Shown here: positions 24,624 to 33,553 of the stretch, one piece after another | Layout: every line of letters begins with the position of its first letter | Numbering within the stretch: the first letter of the stretch is position 1 | Assembly: GCF_004022565.1 (NCBI RefSeq) | Contig: NZ_CP022987.1 | Coordinates: 1,178,001-1,242,000, forward strand | Direction of reading: 5' to 3' | Origin: Pollutimonas thiosulfatoxidans | GTDB taxonomy: Bacteria > Pseudomonadota > Gammaproteobacteria > Burkholderiales > Burkholderiaceae_B | Length of the DNA stretch: 64,000 nucleotides | The notes under the pieces: model-generated | The model's database searches: none | What the model was told of the DNA's origin: nothing | The model's input: the letters and a program-made list of their open reading frames with translations, nothing else | Translations under genes and position numbers: made by a program

Positions 24624-26051
24624 TCACCTTTTATCGCGATTCAGTGGTTCTTCATGGCCGTCGCGCTGCTGCGGAGCCGCCGAGAACGGGCGTGCCGGCG
24701 TACGGGTCTCGCCCGGGCCGCCCGGCACGGGATCTTGCGTAGCCGGGCCCTTGCGTATCAGCCGCAAAATATAGACCGTACCGGCTCCGAACACGATGAA
24801 ATAGATAATGACGAACAGCGCCAGCGTCAGCCCCAGTTCATAGGCACCGTGATCGCTGACGCCATCGGCAGTGCGCATCACGTTGTAGACGATCCAGGGC
24901 TGCCGCCCTATTTCGGTCGTCATCCATCCGGCCAACATCGCGACCAATCCCGATGGCCCCATGTACAGTATGCAACGCAGCAGCGGACGGGACTCGAACA
25001 GGCGTCCTCGCCATCTGGCCCAGGCTGCCCACAGGGCCAGGCCTATCATCAGGAAGCCCAGACCCACCATGATGCGGAAGGTCCAGAAAACCACCGTGGC
25101 GTTCGGCCGATCTTCGGGTGCGAAGGATTTCAATCCAGCAAACTGCCCGTCCCAGCTATGGGTCAGGATCAAGCTGCCCAACCGTGGCACTTCAAGCGCA
25201 AAGTGGTTTTTCTCTTCCTGCATGTCGGGCCAGCCGAAAAGAGTAAGGGGCACACCTTCGCCCGGCTTGTTCTCCCAGTGCCCTTCGATGGCTGCCAGCT
25301 TGGCAGGCTGGTGCTTAAGGGTATTCAAACCATGAAAGTCGCCTACCACTGCCTGGATGGGCGCGGTCACCAACAGCATCCACATGGCCATGGACAGCAT
25401 TTTGCGAATGGCCGGCGTGTCGTTCTTGTGCAGCAGATGCCAGGCAGCGGACGCCCCGACAATCAGGGCGGTAACCAGGAAGGCCGCCAGGCCCATGTGC
25501 ACCAGGCGATAGGGAAACGAAGGATTGAAGATGACGGCTATCCAGTCTACGGGCACCGCCTGGTTGTTCACTATCTCGTAGCCGGCAGGCGTCTGCATCC
25601 AGCTGTTGGACGCCAGGATCCATGTCGCCGACAGCAAGGTTCCCAGCGCGACCATGATCGTGGAAAAGAAATGCAGGCCCGGTCCCACGCGGGACCAGCC
25701 GAACAGCATCACACCCAGAAAGCCGGCTTCCAGGAAGAAGGCAGTAAGTACTTCATAGGCCAGTAGCGGCCCGGTGATGCCGCCGGCAAAGTCCGAGAAG
25801 TAGCTCCAGTTGGTTCCAAACTGGTACGCCATCACCAGGCCCGAGACCACGCCCATCGCAAAGTTGACCGCAAAGATTTTTATCCAGTAATGATAAAGAT
25901 CGTAATAGTGTCGTTTGCCCGTCTTAAGCCAATAGGCTTCCAGCACCATCAGGTAACTGGCCAGGCCAATGGTGATGGAGGGAAAAATAATGTGGAATGC
26001 AATGGTGAACCCGAACTGGACTCTGGCCAACATCAGGGCGTCCAACTCCAT
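24624..26051 (-). CDS. cioA: Cytochrome bd-type quinol oxidase subunit I, cyanide-insensitive type
   Basis: 475 residues. The N-terminal block ARVQFGFTIAFHIIFPSITIGLA carries the haem b595 His, and GWMTTEIGRQPWIVY is conserved. The quinol-binding Q-loop is short (around HFALEVPRLGSLILTHSWDG), as in the cyanide-insensitive CioA branch rather than E. coli CydA. The complex reduces O2 to water using ubiquinol in the inner membrane. GGAGCGCG precedes the ATG at 26051. First gene of the cioA-cioB-DUF2474 operon. Confidence 0.93.
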   Translation of the reverse strand: MELDALMLARVQFGFTIAFHIIFPSITIGLASYLMVLEAYWLKTGKRHYYDLYHYWIKIFAVNFAMGVVSGLVMAYQFGTNWSYFSDFAGGITGPLLAYEVLTAFFLEAGFLGVMLFGWSRVGPGLHFFSTIMVALGTLLSATWILASNSWMQTPAGYEIVNNQAVPVDWIAVIFNPSFPYRLVHMGLAAFLVTALIVGASAAWHLLHKNDTPAIRKMLSMAMWMLLVTAPIQAVVGDFHGLNTLKHQPAKLAAIEGHWENKPGEGVPLTLFGWPDMQEEKNHFALEVPRLGSLILTHSWDGQFAGLKSFAPEDRPNATVVFWTFRIMVGLGFLMIGLALWAAWARWRGRLFESRPLLRCILYMGPSGLVAMLAGWMTTEIGRQPWIVYNVMRTADGVSDHGAYELGLTLALFVIIYFIVFGAGTVYILRLIRKGPATQDPVPGGPGETRTPARPFSAAPQQRDGHEEPLNRDKR

Positions 26052-26212
26052 GCGCGCTCCTTCCATCCGCGTTGACTGCGGCTTCCAGGGCAAGTGCTGT
26101 GCCGCGAAAGCAAGAGGCCAACAATGTAGCGTAAGAAAGCGGGTTGCGTAAATCCATTTCTGCGGGCATGACGCTTGCTGTATTGCTTATTCAATCTAAC
26201 AGGAGAAAGCCT

Positions 26213-26995
26213 ATGTTACGCAAAGCAAGCAGTCTGAAAGGCTACGCCATCCAGGCAACGGATGACGAACTGGGTAGCGTCAAGGAACTGTATTTCGACG
26301 ATCGCCAGTGGGGCGTGCGCTACTTGGTGGTCGAGACTGGAGGATGGCTGTCCCAGCGTAGCGTATTGCTGTCCCCGTACTCCATCAAAGGCGTGGATGA
26401 GGCGCAAGAAACCGTGCATGTGTCGCTAACGCGCGAGCAGGTCAAGAACAGCCCCGACATCGATACGCACCAGCCGATTTCACGTCAACTGGAGACCCAG
26501 CTGTCCGACTATTACGGCTATGGCAATTACTGGAGCGGCCCTTATCTCTGGGGCGTTGGCGGCTATCCTGTCTACCCTTTACCCGAGGCGGGCGCCGTGC
26601 CGCCCCCACCAGGAGAAAGCCCGGAAGAACTGGCAGCCCGCGCCGCGGACAACCCGGAAGACGTGCACTTGCGCAGCAGCAAGGACGTTACCGGCTATCA
26701 CATTGCCGGAACCGATGATGAGATAGGCCATGTGGAAGACTTCATCATCGATGACGAGGCTTGGGCGGTGCGCTATCTGTTGGTTGATACCCGCAATTGG
26801 TGGCCGGGCGGCAAGAAGGTATTACTTGCGACTCACTGGATAGAGCGCATCGAATGGAGCGACTCCACGGTGTGGACAACGCTGACCCGCGAGCAGATAA
26901 AGAATGGGCCGGAGTACGACGAGGACCAGCCGCTGGATCGCGATTACGAAACTCGCCTGCATCAATACTACGGCCGCAACACGTATTGGGACTAG
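26213..26995 (+). CDS. Protein with two PRC-barrel domains
   Basis: 260 residues with two PRC-barrel repeats. The first is about 1-85 (KGYAIQATDDELGSVKELYF) and the second about 158-245 (TGYHIAGTDDEIGHVEDFII). Both end in the same strand pattern (SLTREQVKNSPD / TLTREQIKNGPE), so this is an internal duplication. A Tyr/Pro-rich linker separates them. PRC barrels appear in RimM and photosynthetic reaction-centre H subunits; the stand-alone double form has no known function. CAGGAG precedes the ATG. The stop is shared with the convergent gene (CTAG). Confidence 0.85.
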   Translation: MLRKASSLKGYAIQATDDELGSVKELYFDDRQWGVRYLVVETGGWLSQRSVLLSPYSIKGVDEAQETVHVSLTREQVKNSPDIDTHQPISRQLETQLSDYYGYGNYWSGPYLWGVGGYPVYPLPEAGAVPPPPGESPEELAARAADNPEDVHLRSSKDVTGYHIAGTDDEIGHVEDFIIDDEAWAVRYLLVDTRNWWPGGKKVLLATHWIERIEWSDSTVWTTLTREQIKNGPEYDEDQPLDRDYETRLHQYYGRNTYWD

Positions 26996-28329
26996 CCCTG
27001 CCCCGTCTCCATTTCCCGGCGTAGCCGATAGGCCGGTGTGCTGGTGTCGATGGCCACGTCATCCCACACCACGCACTGGCCTTTGGCCACCGGCCGAACC
27101 AGCTTCACGCCGTGCGCAAGCCCTAGCGGCACGCCGCCCATCGCCGCAGATGTGCTCGCCGGCAGCAGTTTGCCCCACACGGTGTAGCCGCCTTCACCAT
27201 CCAGCATTTCGCCGGCCTTCAGGTCGCGCTTGGCTGTCGCCACGACATCGGCGTTCCAGTTGACTGCCACCCCGGTCGGTTCGCCACGCAGCGCGACCGA
27301 CGCCACCGACATACCGACTTCAAGCCCAATGAGATGCCAGCGCTTGTACAGCGTGAAGTATCTGCCGCTGGGGTCGGTATGGGCGTTGTATTCCTCAAAG
27401 CAATTCTTGATGTAATCGGTCTCGGCTTCGACCGTAACCCATACACCCATGCGGATGTCGTACGGAATGGGCCGGCCATCGGCCTCGAGCGAGGAGATGA
27501 CTTCAACCATACCCTTGCGCTCGAGCACCCCGCCTTCGGATACCGGTCGCGTGACGAAGGGTATGTCTGCAATGCTGGCCGGCGGATACAGCAGTCCGTT
27601 GGAGGGCACACCCAGGCCTGTGGCGTTCGAGACCGCCGCACTTTCTATTGATGGCTTGGAGCCATCCAGGAAACTGTTGAACATCTTGGGGTTCAGGCCT
27701 CCGCGCTCGGCCTGTTCGGGCGACAATCCGTAATAGCCCCAGACAGTTTCGGGGGTAGATTCGGAAAAATGCGGCAGCCATTTGTGACCCCGGCCAGCGG
27801 CAACAACAGGAAATCCGCAAGTGCGCGCCCAATCGACCAGGTCGCAAATCAGCGCCGGCTGGTCTCCGAAAGCCAATGAGTAAATGACGCCGGCCTGGGC
27901 GGCCTTGCGGCCCAGCAAGGGTCCGCAAAAAGCATCGGCTTCGACAGTCACGTTGACCACATGCTTGCCCTGCTCGAAAGCCGCCAGGCAATGCTCAACC
28001 GCAGCGATGGGGTTGCCGGTGCACTCGACGATGATGTCGATTTCGGGCAGCTTGACCAAGGCCTGCCAATTGTCGGTAATCCAGGTGCCGCCGCTGCTTA
28101 GTGCCTCTTGGGCCGAATCGGCCTGCAACTGGCGTGCATCCCAGCCGACGCGGGCCAGGTTGGCACGCGCGGCATCGGGACTGAGGTCGGCAATGGCCAC
28201 AAGGTGCATGCCGGGGGTGCGTGGTATTTGGGCCAAATACATGGACCCGAACTTGCCCGCACCTATCAGGGCTATGCGTATGGGTTTGCCGTCGGCCGCG
28301 CGTTGCTCAAGCTGCTTGTGTAGACTCAT
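26992..28329 (-). CDS. NAD(P)-dependent oxidoreductase with C-terminal SAF domain (COG4091)
   Basis: 445 residues: an N-terminal Rossmann fold (IRIALIGAGKFGSMYLAQI), a homoserine-dehydrogenase-like middle, and a C-terminal SAF/antifreeze-like domain (ATAKRDLKAGEMLDGEGGY). This family is annotated as predicted homoserine dehydrogenase but the reaction is not established. The gene lies just after (4 nt) the RES toxin gene on the same strand, although no functional link to it is expected. Confidence 0.82.
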   Translation of the reverse strand: MSLHKQLEQRAADGKPIRIALIGAGKFGSMYLAQIPRTPGMHLVAIADLSPDAARANLARVGWDARQLQADSAQEALSSGGTWITDNWQALVKLPEIDIIVECTGNPIAAVEHCLAAFEQGKHVVNVTVEADAFCGPLLGRKAAQAGVIYSLAFGDQPALICDLVDWARTCGFPVVAAGRGHKWLPHFSESTPETVWGYYGLSPEQAERGGLNPKMFNSFLDGSKPSIESAAVSNATGLGVPSNGLLYPPASIADIPFVTRPVSEGGVLERKGMVEVISSLEADGRPIPYDIRMGVWVTVEAETDYIKNCFEEYNAHTDPSGRYFTLYKRWHLIGLEVGMSVASVALRGEPTGVAVNWNADVVATAKRDLKAGEMLDGEGGYTVWGKLLPASTSAAMGGVPLGLAHGVKLVRPVAKGQCVVWDDVAIDTSTPAYRLRREMETGQG

Positions 28330-28332
28330 TGT

Positions 28333-29061
28333 TCATCCTGTTTGATTGCCCCGGCGGCTGGCACCACGGCTTTTCCTGGGTTTGATCTGTGCCACCTGGG
28401 GCTCGGGCTGACCCGACCAGGTGAATCGATATGCCTCGCCCCGGCGCACGTTATTGACCAGGGCGGGTCGAAAGCAAGCCAGGTTGGTACCGCCCTCAAG
28501 GCGGACACTTGGGTATACCACCCCCAGCGAACCGCTATCAAGCAATACTTCGGCAAGGCTTTGCGAGGCCACGTAGCTGCGCGGGTCCAGGCAAGACTTA
28601 TAGCCCTGCAGTCCGCGAAGGTCGTGAAACGGTCCGCTGAAATCAGCCAGCATCAACTGATAGTCGACCTCGTCCTCGAAGTAGTCGATCTCGGCGTACT
28701 CGACCGTTTTGTGAAAAGCCACCTCGGCAATTGCGGTATCAAGCTCGAAGCCGCAATACCAGGCGCCGCGCTGGCCATTGTTGAACCGGCTACCCTCCGG
28801 GCGCGGGTAGGCATAGGCCGCATTGATGATGCGGAAGTTCGGTACCCCGAAAACCAGTTCATCGATGCCTATGCCGGGAAGCAAGCCGCGCTCGGCCGCC
28901 AGGCGACGGTTGGTTGCGTTATCCAGCAGGAACAAGTCGGCAAGCTGCTCGGGGCTGTCGGACAGCGGTGCCAGGACAGAATCTTCTTCGTCGACGAAAC
29001 GCGAGGGCAGCAAACGGCAGGTATCGGTCTGGCGCAGCGCGGTCAGCGGCGGAATGCGCAC
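28333..29061 (-). CDS. RES-domain toxin
   Basis: 242 residues. The RES fold is visible with its conserved residues: Arg in NNGQRGAWYCG, Glu in AIAEVAFHKT and Ser in LGVVYPSVR. RES toxins attack NAD+ (phosphorolysis in MbcT, hydrolysis or ADP-ribosyl transfer in others) and arrest growth. It starts with GTG, 3 nt after the antitoxin stop, so antitoxin is translated first. The C-terminus is Lys/Arg-rich. Confidence 0.9.
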   Translation of the reverse strand: MRIPPLTALRQTDTCRLLPSRFVDEEDSVLAPLSDSPEQLADLFLLDNATNRRLAAERGLLPGIGIDELVFGVPNFRIINAAYAYPRPEGSRFNNGQRGAWYCGFELDTAIAEVAFHKTVEYAEIDYFEDEVDYQLMLADFSGPFHDLRGLQGYKSCLDPRSYVASQSLAEVLLDSGSLGVVYPSVRLEGGTNLACFRPALVNNVRRGEAYRFTWSGQPEPQVAQIKPRKSRGASRRGNQTG

Positions 29062-29064
29062 GGG

Positions 29065-29502
29065 CTATACCCCGCCGCGCCGGGCGTCGAGCAACTGGCG
29101 TACCGTTTGCATGGCAAGCAGACCGCCCTCTTGCATATAGTCCAAGGGAGTACGGCCGCCGAATAGGCGGTGTCGATTGGGCATGCTGACCCACTGATCG
29201 GCCAGCTTGCGCCCGTAAAGAATATGCAGTGCCTTGTAGATGCCCAACAAGTACGAAATACGGGTGATGCGATCGACCTCGAGCACGCGCGCGGGTTTCT
29301 TTTTCCATTCGTACAGGGCGCTGCTGGATAGGCCACCCAGCAGTGCACAGGCTTGCTCGTCTCGTAGCTTCCAGGCATCGGCAAGCTTGAAGAAGCCCTT
29401 GATGGCGGAACCGGACAGTTGTTCGCGCGTGGACTTTTCGTTCAGGTCGACCACAACGGCGGGCTCGTAGCGGCTTAATGGGTAGGCGTAGGCAAGAGTC
29501 AT
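29065..29502 (-). CDS. Xre/MbcA/ParS-family antitoxin
   Basis: 145 residues. An N-terminal Xre-like helix-turn-helix region (IKGFFKLADAWKLRDEQACA) is followed by a C-terminal DUF2384 toxin-binding domain ending in GGRTPLDYMQEGG and a short helix that occupies the toxin site in known complexes. It is the first gene of the pair. GGAG precedes the ATG and forms part of one of two direct repeats, so autoregulation of the operon is likely. Confidence 0.9.
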   Translation of the reverse strand: MTLAYAYPLSRYEPAVVVDLNEKSTREQLSGSAIKGFFKLADAWKLRDEQACALLGGLSSSALYEWKKKPARVLEVDRITRISYLLGIYKALHILYGRKLADQWVSMPNRHRLFGGRTPLDYMQEGGLLAMQTVRQLLDARRGGV

Positions 29503-29506
29503 GATG

Positions 29507-29541
29507 ACACTCCTTTTCCGGCTATTTTACACTCCTTTTCT
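29507..29541. repeat. Two 12-bp direct repeats, candidate operator of the Xre/RES operon
   Basis: ACACTCCTTTTC occurs at 29507-29518 and again at 29529-29540, exactly 22 bp apart (about two helical turns), immediately upstream of the antitoxin start. Read on the coding strand the unit is GAAAAGGAGTGT, and the proximal copy contains the Shine-Dalgarno. Spacing on one DNA face suits cooperative binding by the Xre antitoxin. The function is inferred. Confidence 0.5.
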
Positions 29542-29709
29542 GGAACCAGTCCAGTGCATGCATTACCGGCCATATGGCCTTGTTTTGCCTTATAGCCTCC
29601 GCGCATAATGCGCCGCGCTTATAAACATTGACCAAACTAATCGTTCCGATTGCTTCGCGACGACCGTAGGCTAGCGACTTGTACATATCAAAAAACATAA
29701 AGGTTCAAG

Positions 29710-30720
29710 ATGCCGCTACCCTCCTTGCTGGCGAAAGCCATCGTCGCCTCTGCCATGCTGCTCAGCTCGGCGTCCGCGGCAGAAATCAGCTTGCTGAACG
29801 TTTCCTACGATCCGACCCGCGAGCTATACCGGGAGTTCAACGAGGCCTTCACCGGGCACTGGAAGGCCAAAACAGGCGACACGGTCACCATACGCCAGTC
29901 TCATGGCGGCTCCGGCAAGCAGGCGCGCTCGGTCATCGACGGCCTGGGCGCGGATGTGGTGACGCTGGCTTTGGCCTCTGACATCGATGCCATCGCCGAA
30001 CGGGGTGCCATTGATCCGGGCTGGCAAGGCCGCCTTGCCCACGGCAGCACGCCCTACACGTCGACGATTGTCTTTCTCGTGCGCAAGGGCAATCCCAAGA
30101 ACATACACAACTGGGACGATCTGGTCCGACCCGGCATTTCGGTGATCACGCCCAACCCCAAGACGTCGGGTGGCGCACGCTGGAACTATCTGGCGGCATG
30201 GGGCTATGCGCTGACCCAACCTAACGGTAACGAAGCGCGGGCCAAGCAGTTCGTCACCCAGTTGTTCCAGCAGGTTCCGGTGCTGGATTCTGGCGCGCGC
30301 GGCTCGACGACCACTTTTGTGGAACGCGGCATCGGCGATGTGCTGCTGGCCTGGGAGAACGAAGCCATGCTGGCGATCAACGAGCTGGGACCCGATAAAG
30401 TGGAAATCGTCGCGCCTGCCGTCAGCATCCTGGCCCAGCCCCCGGTCGCCCTGGTGGACAAGACCGTGAATAAAAAGGGTACGCGAGAAGTGGCCCAGGC
30501 GTATCTGGACTTCCTGTATTCGGAGACCGGCCAGGACATCGCCGCCCGCAATTACTATCGCCCGATCTCCCCGGACGTCGCCGCTCGCCACGCGGCACAG
30601 TTCCGGGACATCGAGCTCTTTACCGTGGAAGAGGTTGCGGGCGGGTGGACCAAGGCGCAGAAGCAGCACTTCGGCGATGGCGGTATTTTTGATCAGATCT
30701 ACCAACCAGCCGGTCGCTGA
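29710..30720 (+). CDS. sbp: Sulfate/thiosulfate ABC transporter substrate-binding protein
   Basis: 336 residues with a signal peptide (about 1-23, cleavage after SASAA). The oxyanion-binding blocks typical of Sbp/CysP follow: LLNVSYDPTRELY, HGGSGKQARSVIDGL and TPNPKTSGGARWNYL. It captures sulfate in the periplasm for the CysTWA importer encoded directly downstream (3-nt gap to cysT). The 207-nt upstream region, shared with the divergent antitoxin gene, probably holds a CysB-type control site, but none can be assigned with certainty. Confidence 0.93.
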   Translation: MPLPSLLAKAIVASAMLLSSASAAEISLLNVSYDPTRELYREFNEAFTGHWKAKTGDTVTIRQSHGGSGKQARSVIDGLGADVVTLALASDIDAIAERGAIDPGWQGRLAHGSTPYTSTIVFLVRKGNPKNIHNWDDLVRPGISVITPNPKTSGGARWNYLAAWGYALTQPNGNEARAKQFVTQLFQQVPVLDSGARGSTTTFVERGIGDVLLAWENEAMLAINELGPDKVEIVAPAVSILAQPPVALVDKTVNKKGTREVAQAYLDFLYSETGQDIAARNYYRPISPDVAARHAAQFRDIELFTVEEVAGGWTKAQKQHFGDGGIFDQIYQPAGR

Positions 30721-30723
30721 TCC

Positions 30724-31566
30724 ATGAGCATCACCATCAAGCATCCCCGGGTGATGCCCGGCCTGCGGCTGACATTGGGCTTTACGCTGTTCTATCTTGC
30801 GCTGATCGTATTGATTCCGCTGTCGGCCGTGTTTCTCAGAACCTTCACGCTGACATGGGCGGGATTCTGGGAAGTCGTCACCTCGCCGCGCGTCATGGCC
30901 TCGTACCGCCTGAGCTTTGGCGCCTCGCTACTGGCCGCTGCCATCAATGTGGTCTTCGGCAGTATCGTCGCCTGGGTGCTGGTGCGTTACCGATACAAGG
31001 GGTCCAGCGTGGTCGATGCCTTGGTAGACCTGCCCTTTGCCTTGCCCACCGCCGTGGCGGGCATCACGCTGACGGCGCTCTATTCGGGCAATGGCTGGCT
31101 GGGGCAGTACCTCGAGCCCTTGGGCATCAAGGTGGCCTTCGCTCCCTTGGGCGTGGTGGTGGCACTGACCTTCGTGGGCTTGCCCTTCGTCGTTCGCACG
31201 CTGCAGCCCGTGCTTGAAGAGCTGGAACACGAACTCGAGGAAGCCGCAGCAACGCTGGGCGCCACACGGCTGCAGATCTTCGCCCGCATTCTTTTTCCCA
31301 CCCTGCTGCCCGCCTTGCTGACCGGCTTTGCCATGGCGTTTGCCCGTGCTGCCGGCGAGTACGGTTCGGTGATCTTCATCGCCGGGAATATGCCCATGGT
31401 GTCAGAGATCGCGCCCTTGCTTATCGTGACCAAGCTGGAGCAGTTCGATTACGCCGGCGCAACGGCGATTGCCGTCGTCATGCTGACGGTGTCCTTCGCC
31501 CTGCTGCTGACGATCAATCTATTGCAGGCCTGGTCGCGACACCGCAACGATCCAGCCCGGACATGA
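30724..31566 (+). CDS. cysT: Sulfate/thiosulfate ABC transporter permease CysT
   Basis: 280 residues with six membrane helices and the permease EAA loop (ELEEAAATLGATRLQIFARI) that contacts the ATPase. FAMAFARAAGEYGSVIFIAGN is characteristic of the CysT/CysU subunit. It pairs with CysW to form the translocation pore for sulfate. It begins 3 nt after sbp and ends 1 nt before cysW. Confidence 0.94.
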   Translation: MSITIKHPRVMPGLRLTLGFTLFYLALIVLIPLSAVFLRTFTLTWAGFWEVVTSPRVMASYRLSFGASLLAAAINVVFGSIVAWVLVRYRYKGSSVVDALVDLPFALPTAVAGITLTALYSGNGWLGQYLEPLGIKVAFAPLGVVVALTFVGLPFVVRTLQPVLEELEHELEEAAATLGATRLQIFARILFPTLLPALLTGFAMAFARAAGEYGSVIFIAGNMPMVSEIAPLLIVTKLEQFDYAGATAIAVVMLTVSFALLLTINLLQAWSRHRNDPART

Positions 31567-31567
31567 C

Positions 31568-32437
31568 ATGAGTTTGCTGAATCCTGCAATGGACCACGCT
31601 GCCACGCTAGCCGGCGCCACCCCGCGCGTACCGGCTGCCACGCTGGAGCCGCCATGGGTCCGACACCTGCTGATGCTGACCGCCTTCGCTTTCCTGGCGC
31701 TCTTTCTGTTTATCCCCCTGCTGGCTGTTTTTGCGGAGGCATTCAAGAAAGGTTGGGAACCCTACGTCGCGGCCATCATAGAGCCGGACGCCCTCGCCGC
31801 CATCCGACTTACGCTTATCGCCGCAGCCATCGCCGTGCCGCTCAATCTGGTCTTCGGTGTCAGTGCGGCCTGGTGCCTGACCAAGTTCGACTTTCGCGGC
31901 AAGAACATACTGATCACCTTGATCGACCTGCCCTTCTCCGTCTCGCCTGTTATATCCGGCCTGATCTACGTGCTGATCTTTGGCGCGCACGGCTGGTTCG
32001 GCAACTGGCTGTATGAGCACGACATCAAGATACTTTTTGCCGTACCCGGCATCGTGCTGGCCACCGTATTCGTCACGTTTCCCTTTGTGGCCCGCGAACT
32101 CATACCGCTGATGCAATCGCAAGGCAACGAGGAAGAGGAAGCGGCCTTGGTGTTGGGCGCCTCCGGCTGGCAGACCTTCTACCGGATCACGCTGCCCAAT
32201 ATCAAGTGGGGCTTGCTGTACGGAGTCATTCTTTGCAATGCCCGCGCCATGGGCGAGTTCGGTGCCGTATCGGTCGTGTCCGGCCATATCAGGGGCCTGA
32301 CCAATACGATGCCGCTGCACGTGGAGATCCTCTACAACGAATATAACTTCTCCGCCGCTTTTGCCGTCGCCTCGCTGCTTGCGATGCTGGCCCTGGTGAC
32401 CTTGGCGCTGAAGTCATGGATAGAACGCCACCACTGA
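31568..32437 (+). CDS. cysW: Sulfate/thiosulfate ABC transporter permease CysW
   Basis: 289 residues with six hydrophobic helices, an EAA loop (NEEEAALVLGASGWQTFYRI) and the CysW hallmark CNARAMGEFGAVSVVSGHI. A short N-terminal cytosolic extension of about 30 residues precedes helix 1. The ATG sits 1 nt after the cysT TGA, consistent with coupled production of the two permease halves. Confidence 0.94.
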   Translation: MSLLNPAMDHAATLAGATPRVPAATLEPPWVRHLLMLTAFAFLALFLFIPLLAVFAEAFKKGWEPYVAAIIEPDALAAIRLTLIAAAIAVPLNLVFGVSAAWCLTKFDFRGKNILITLIDLPFSVSPVISGLIYVLIFGAHGWFGNWLYEHDIKILFAVPGIVLATVFVTFPFVARELIPLMQSQGNEEEEAALVLGASGWQTFYRITLPNIKWGLLYGVILCNARAMGEFGAVSVVSGHIRGLTNTMPLHVEILYNEYNFSAAFAVASLLAMLALVTLALKSWIERHH

Positions 32438-32472
32438 GGCGACATCGCCATCAACTGCCAGGGAGCCCAGGC

Positions 32473-33540
32473 ATGAGCATAGAAGTTCGTAGTATTAGCA
32501 AGCAGTTCGGCAACCATACCGCCCTGGACAATGTGTCACTGACTTTTCCGGACGGCAAGCTGACCGCCCTACTGGGCCCATCGGGTTGCGGCAAGACCAC
32601 CTTGCTGCGCATCATCGCCGGTCTGGAACACCCGGACAGCGGCGACGTGTATTTGGGTGGCGAGAATGCGCTGGCCCATCATGTACGTGATCGCCAGGTC
32701 GGCTTTGTGTTCCAGCACTATGCCTTGTTCCGGCACATGAGCGTGTTCGAAAACATCGCCTTCGGCTTGCGCGTCCGGCCCCGCAAGGAACGTCTGTCCA
32801 ACGAGGCCATCCGCAAGCGAGTGATACGCCTGCTTGAACTGGTGCAACTGGACTGGCTGGCCGACCGCAGGCCGACGGCACTGTCCGGCGGACAGCGCCA
32901 ACGCATCGCTCTGGCCCGTGCGCTGGCGATCGAGCCGCGGGTGTTGCTGCTGGATGAGCCTTTCGGTGCCCTGGATGCCACGGTACGAAAGGAACTGCGG
33001 CAATGGCTGCGGCGGCTGCACGAGGAAATACGGGTTACCAGCCTATTCGTCACGCATGATCAGGATGAGGCGCTGGAGGTGGCCGACGAGGTTGTCATCA
33101 TGAATCGCGGCAGCGTACACCAGACCGGTGCTCCCGCCGAAGTCTATGCGCGGCCCGCAACGCCCTTTGTTTACGGCTTCCTGGGCAACGTCAATTTGTT
33201 CCGCGGACGAGTGCAGGACGGTGTGCTGCAAACGGGTTCTTGCCGGGTGGGCGTGCCCGGGCACCTGGGCAATGGCGGCTCGGACGATATCGCCTATGTT
33301 CGACCTCAAGACATCCAGCTGGAGCGCTATACACCCGGCACCGACGGCATCGTCGTGGAGCTCGAGCGCAGCCACGCCATCGGTCCGGTGGCCCAGTTGG
33401 TGCTCAGACGGCGTGATACGCAAGAGACAATAGAGGTCGTGATGGCGACCGAGCGTTTTGGTGAACTGCAATTGAAGGCCCGGGAAACCCTGGTGGCGCG
33501 CCCCACACGGGTTCATATTTTCCCGGCCGGACAGGCTTGA
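32473..33540 (+). CDS. cysA: Sulfate/thiosulfate ABC transporter ATPase CysA
   Basis: 355 residues: ATPase domain with Walker A GPSGCGKTT, signature LSGGQRQR and Walker B LLLDEPFGALD, then a C-terminal TOBE-type regulatory domain (about 240-355, YVRPQDIQLERY). It drives sulfate import by CysTW. The ATG at 32473 has GGGAG before it; the longer frame from 32416 overlaps cysW. The gene ends 13 nt before a convergent membrane-protein gene, with no obvious terminator. Confidence 0.94.
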   Translation: MSIEVRSISKQFGNHTALDNVSLTFPDGKLTALLGPSGCGKTTLLRIIAGLEHPDSGDVYLGGENALAHHVRDRQVGFVFQHYALFRHMSVFENIAFGLRVRPRKERLSNEAIRKRVIRLLELVQLDWLADRRPTALSGGQRQRIALARALAIEPRVLLLDEPFGALDATVRKELRQWLRRLHEEIRVTSLFVTHDQDEALEVADEVVIMNRGSVHQTGAPAEVYARPATPFVYGFLGNVNLFRGRVQDGVLQTGSCRVGVPGHLGNGGSDDIAYVRPQDIQLERYTPGTDGIVVELERSHAIGPVAQLVLRRRDTQETIEVVMATERFGELQLKARETLVARPTRVHIFPAGQA

Positions 33541-33553
33541 GTGAGGCAAGAGC

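Noticed and set aside
24654..25766. 370-codon open frame on the plus strand
   Set aside because: Antisense to cioA. Composition (Gln, His, Arg) is that of a complementary strand of a membrane-protein gene.
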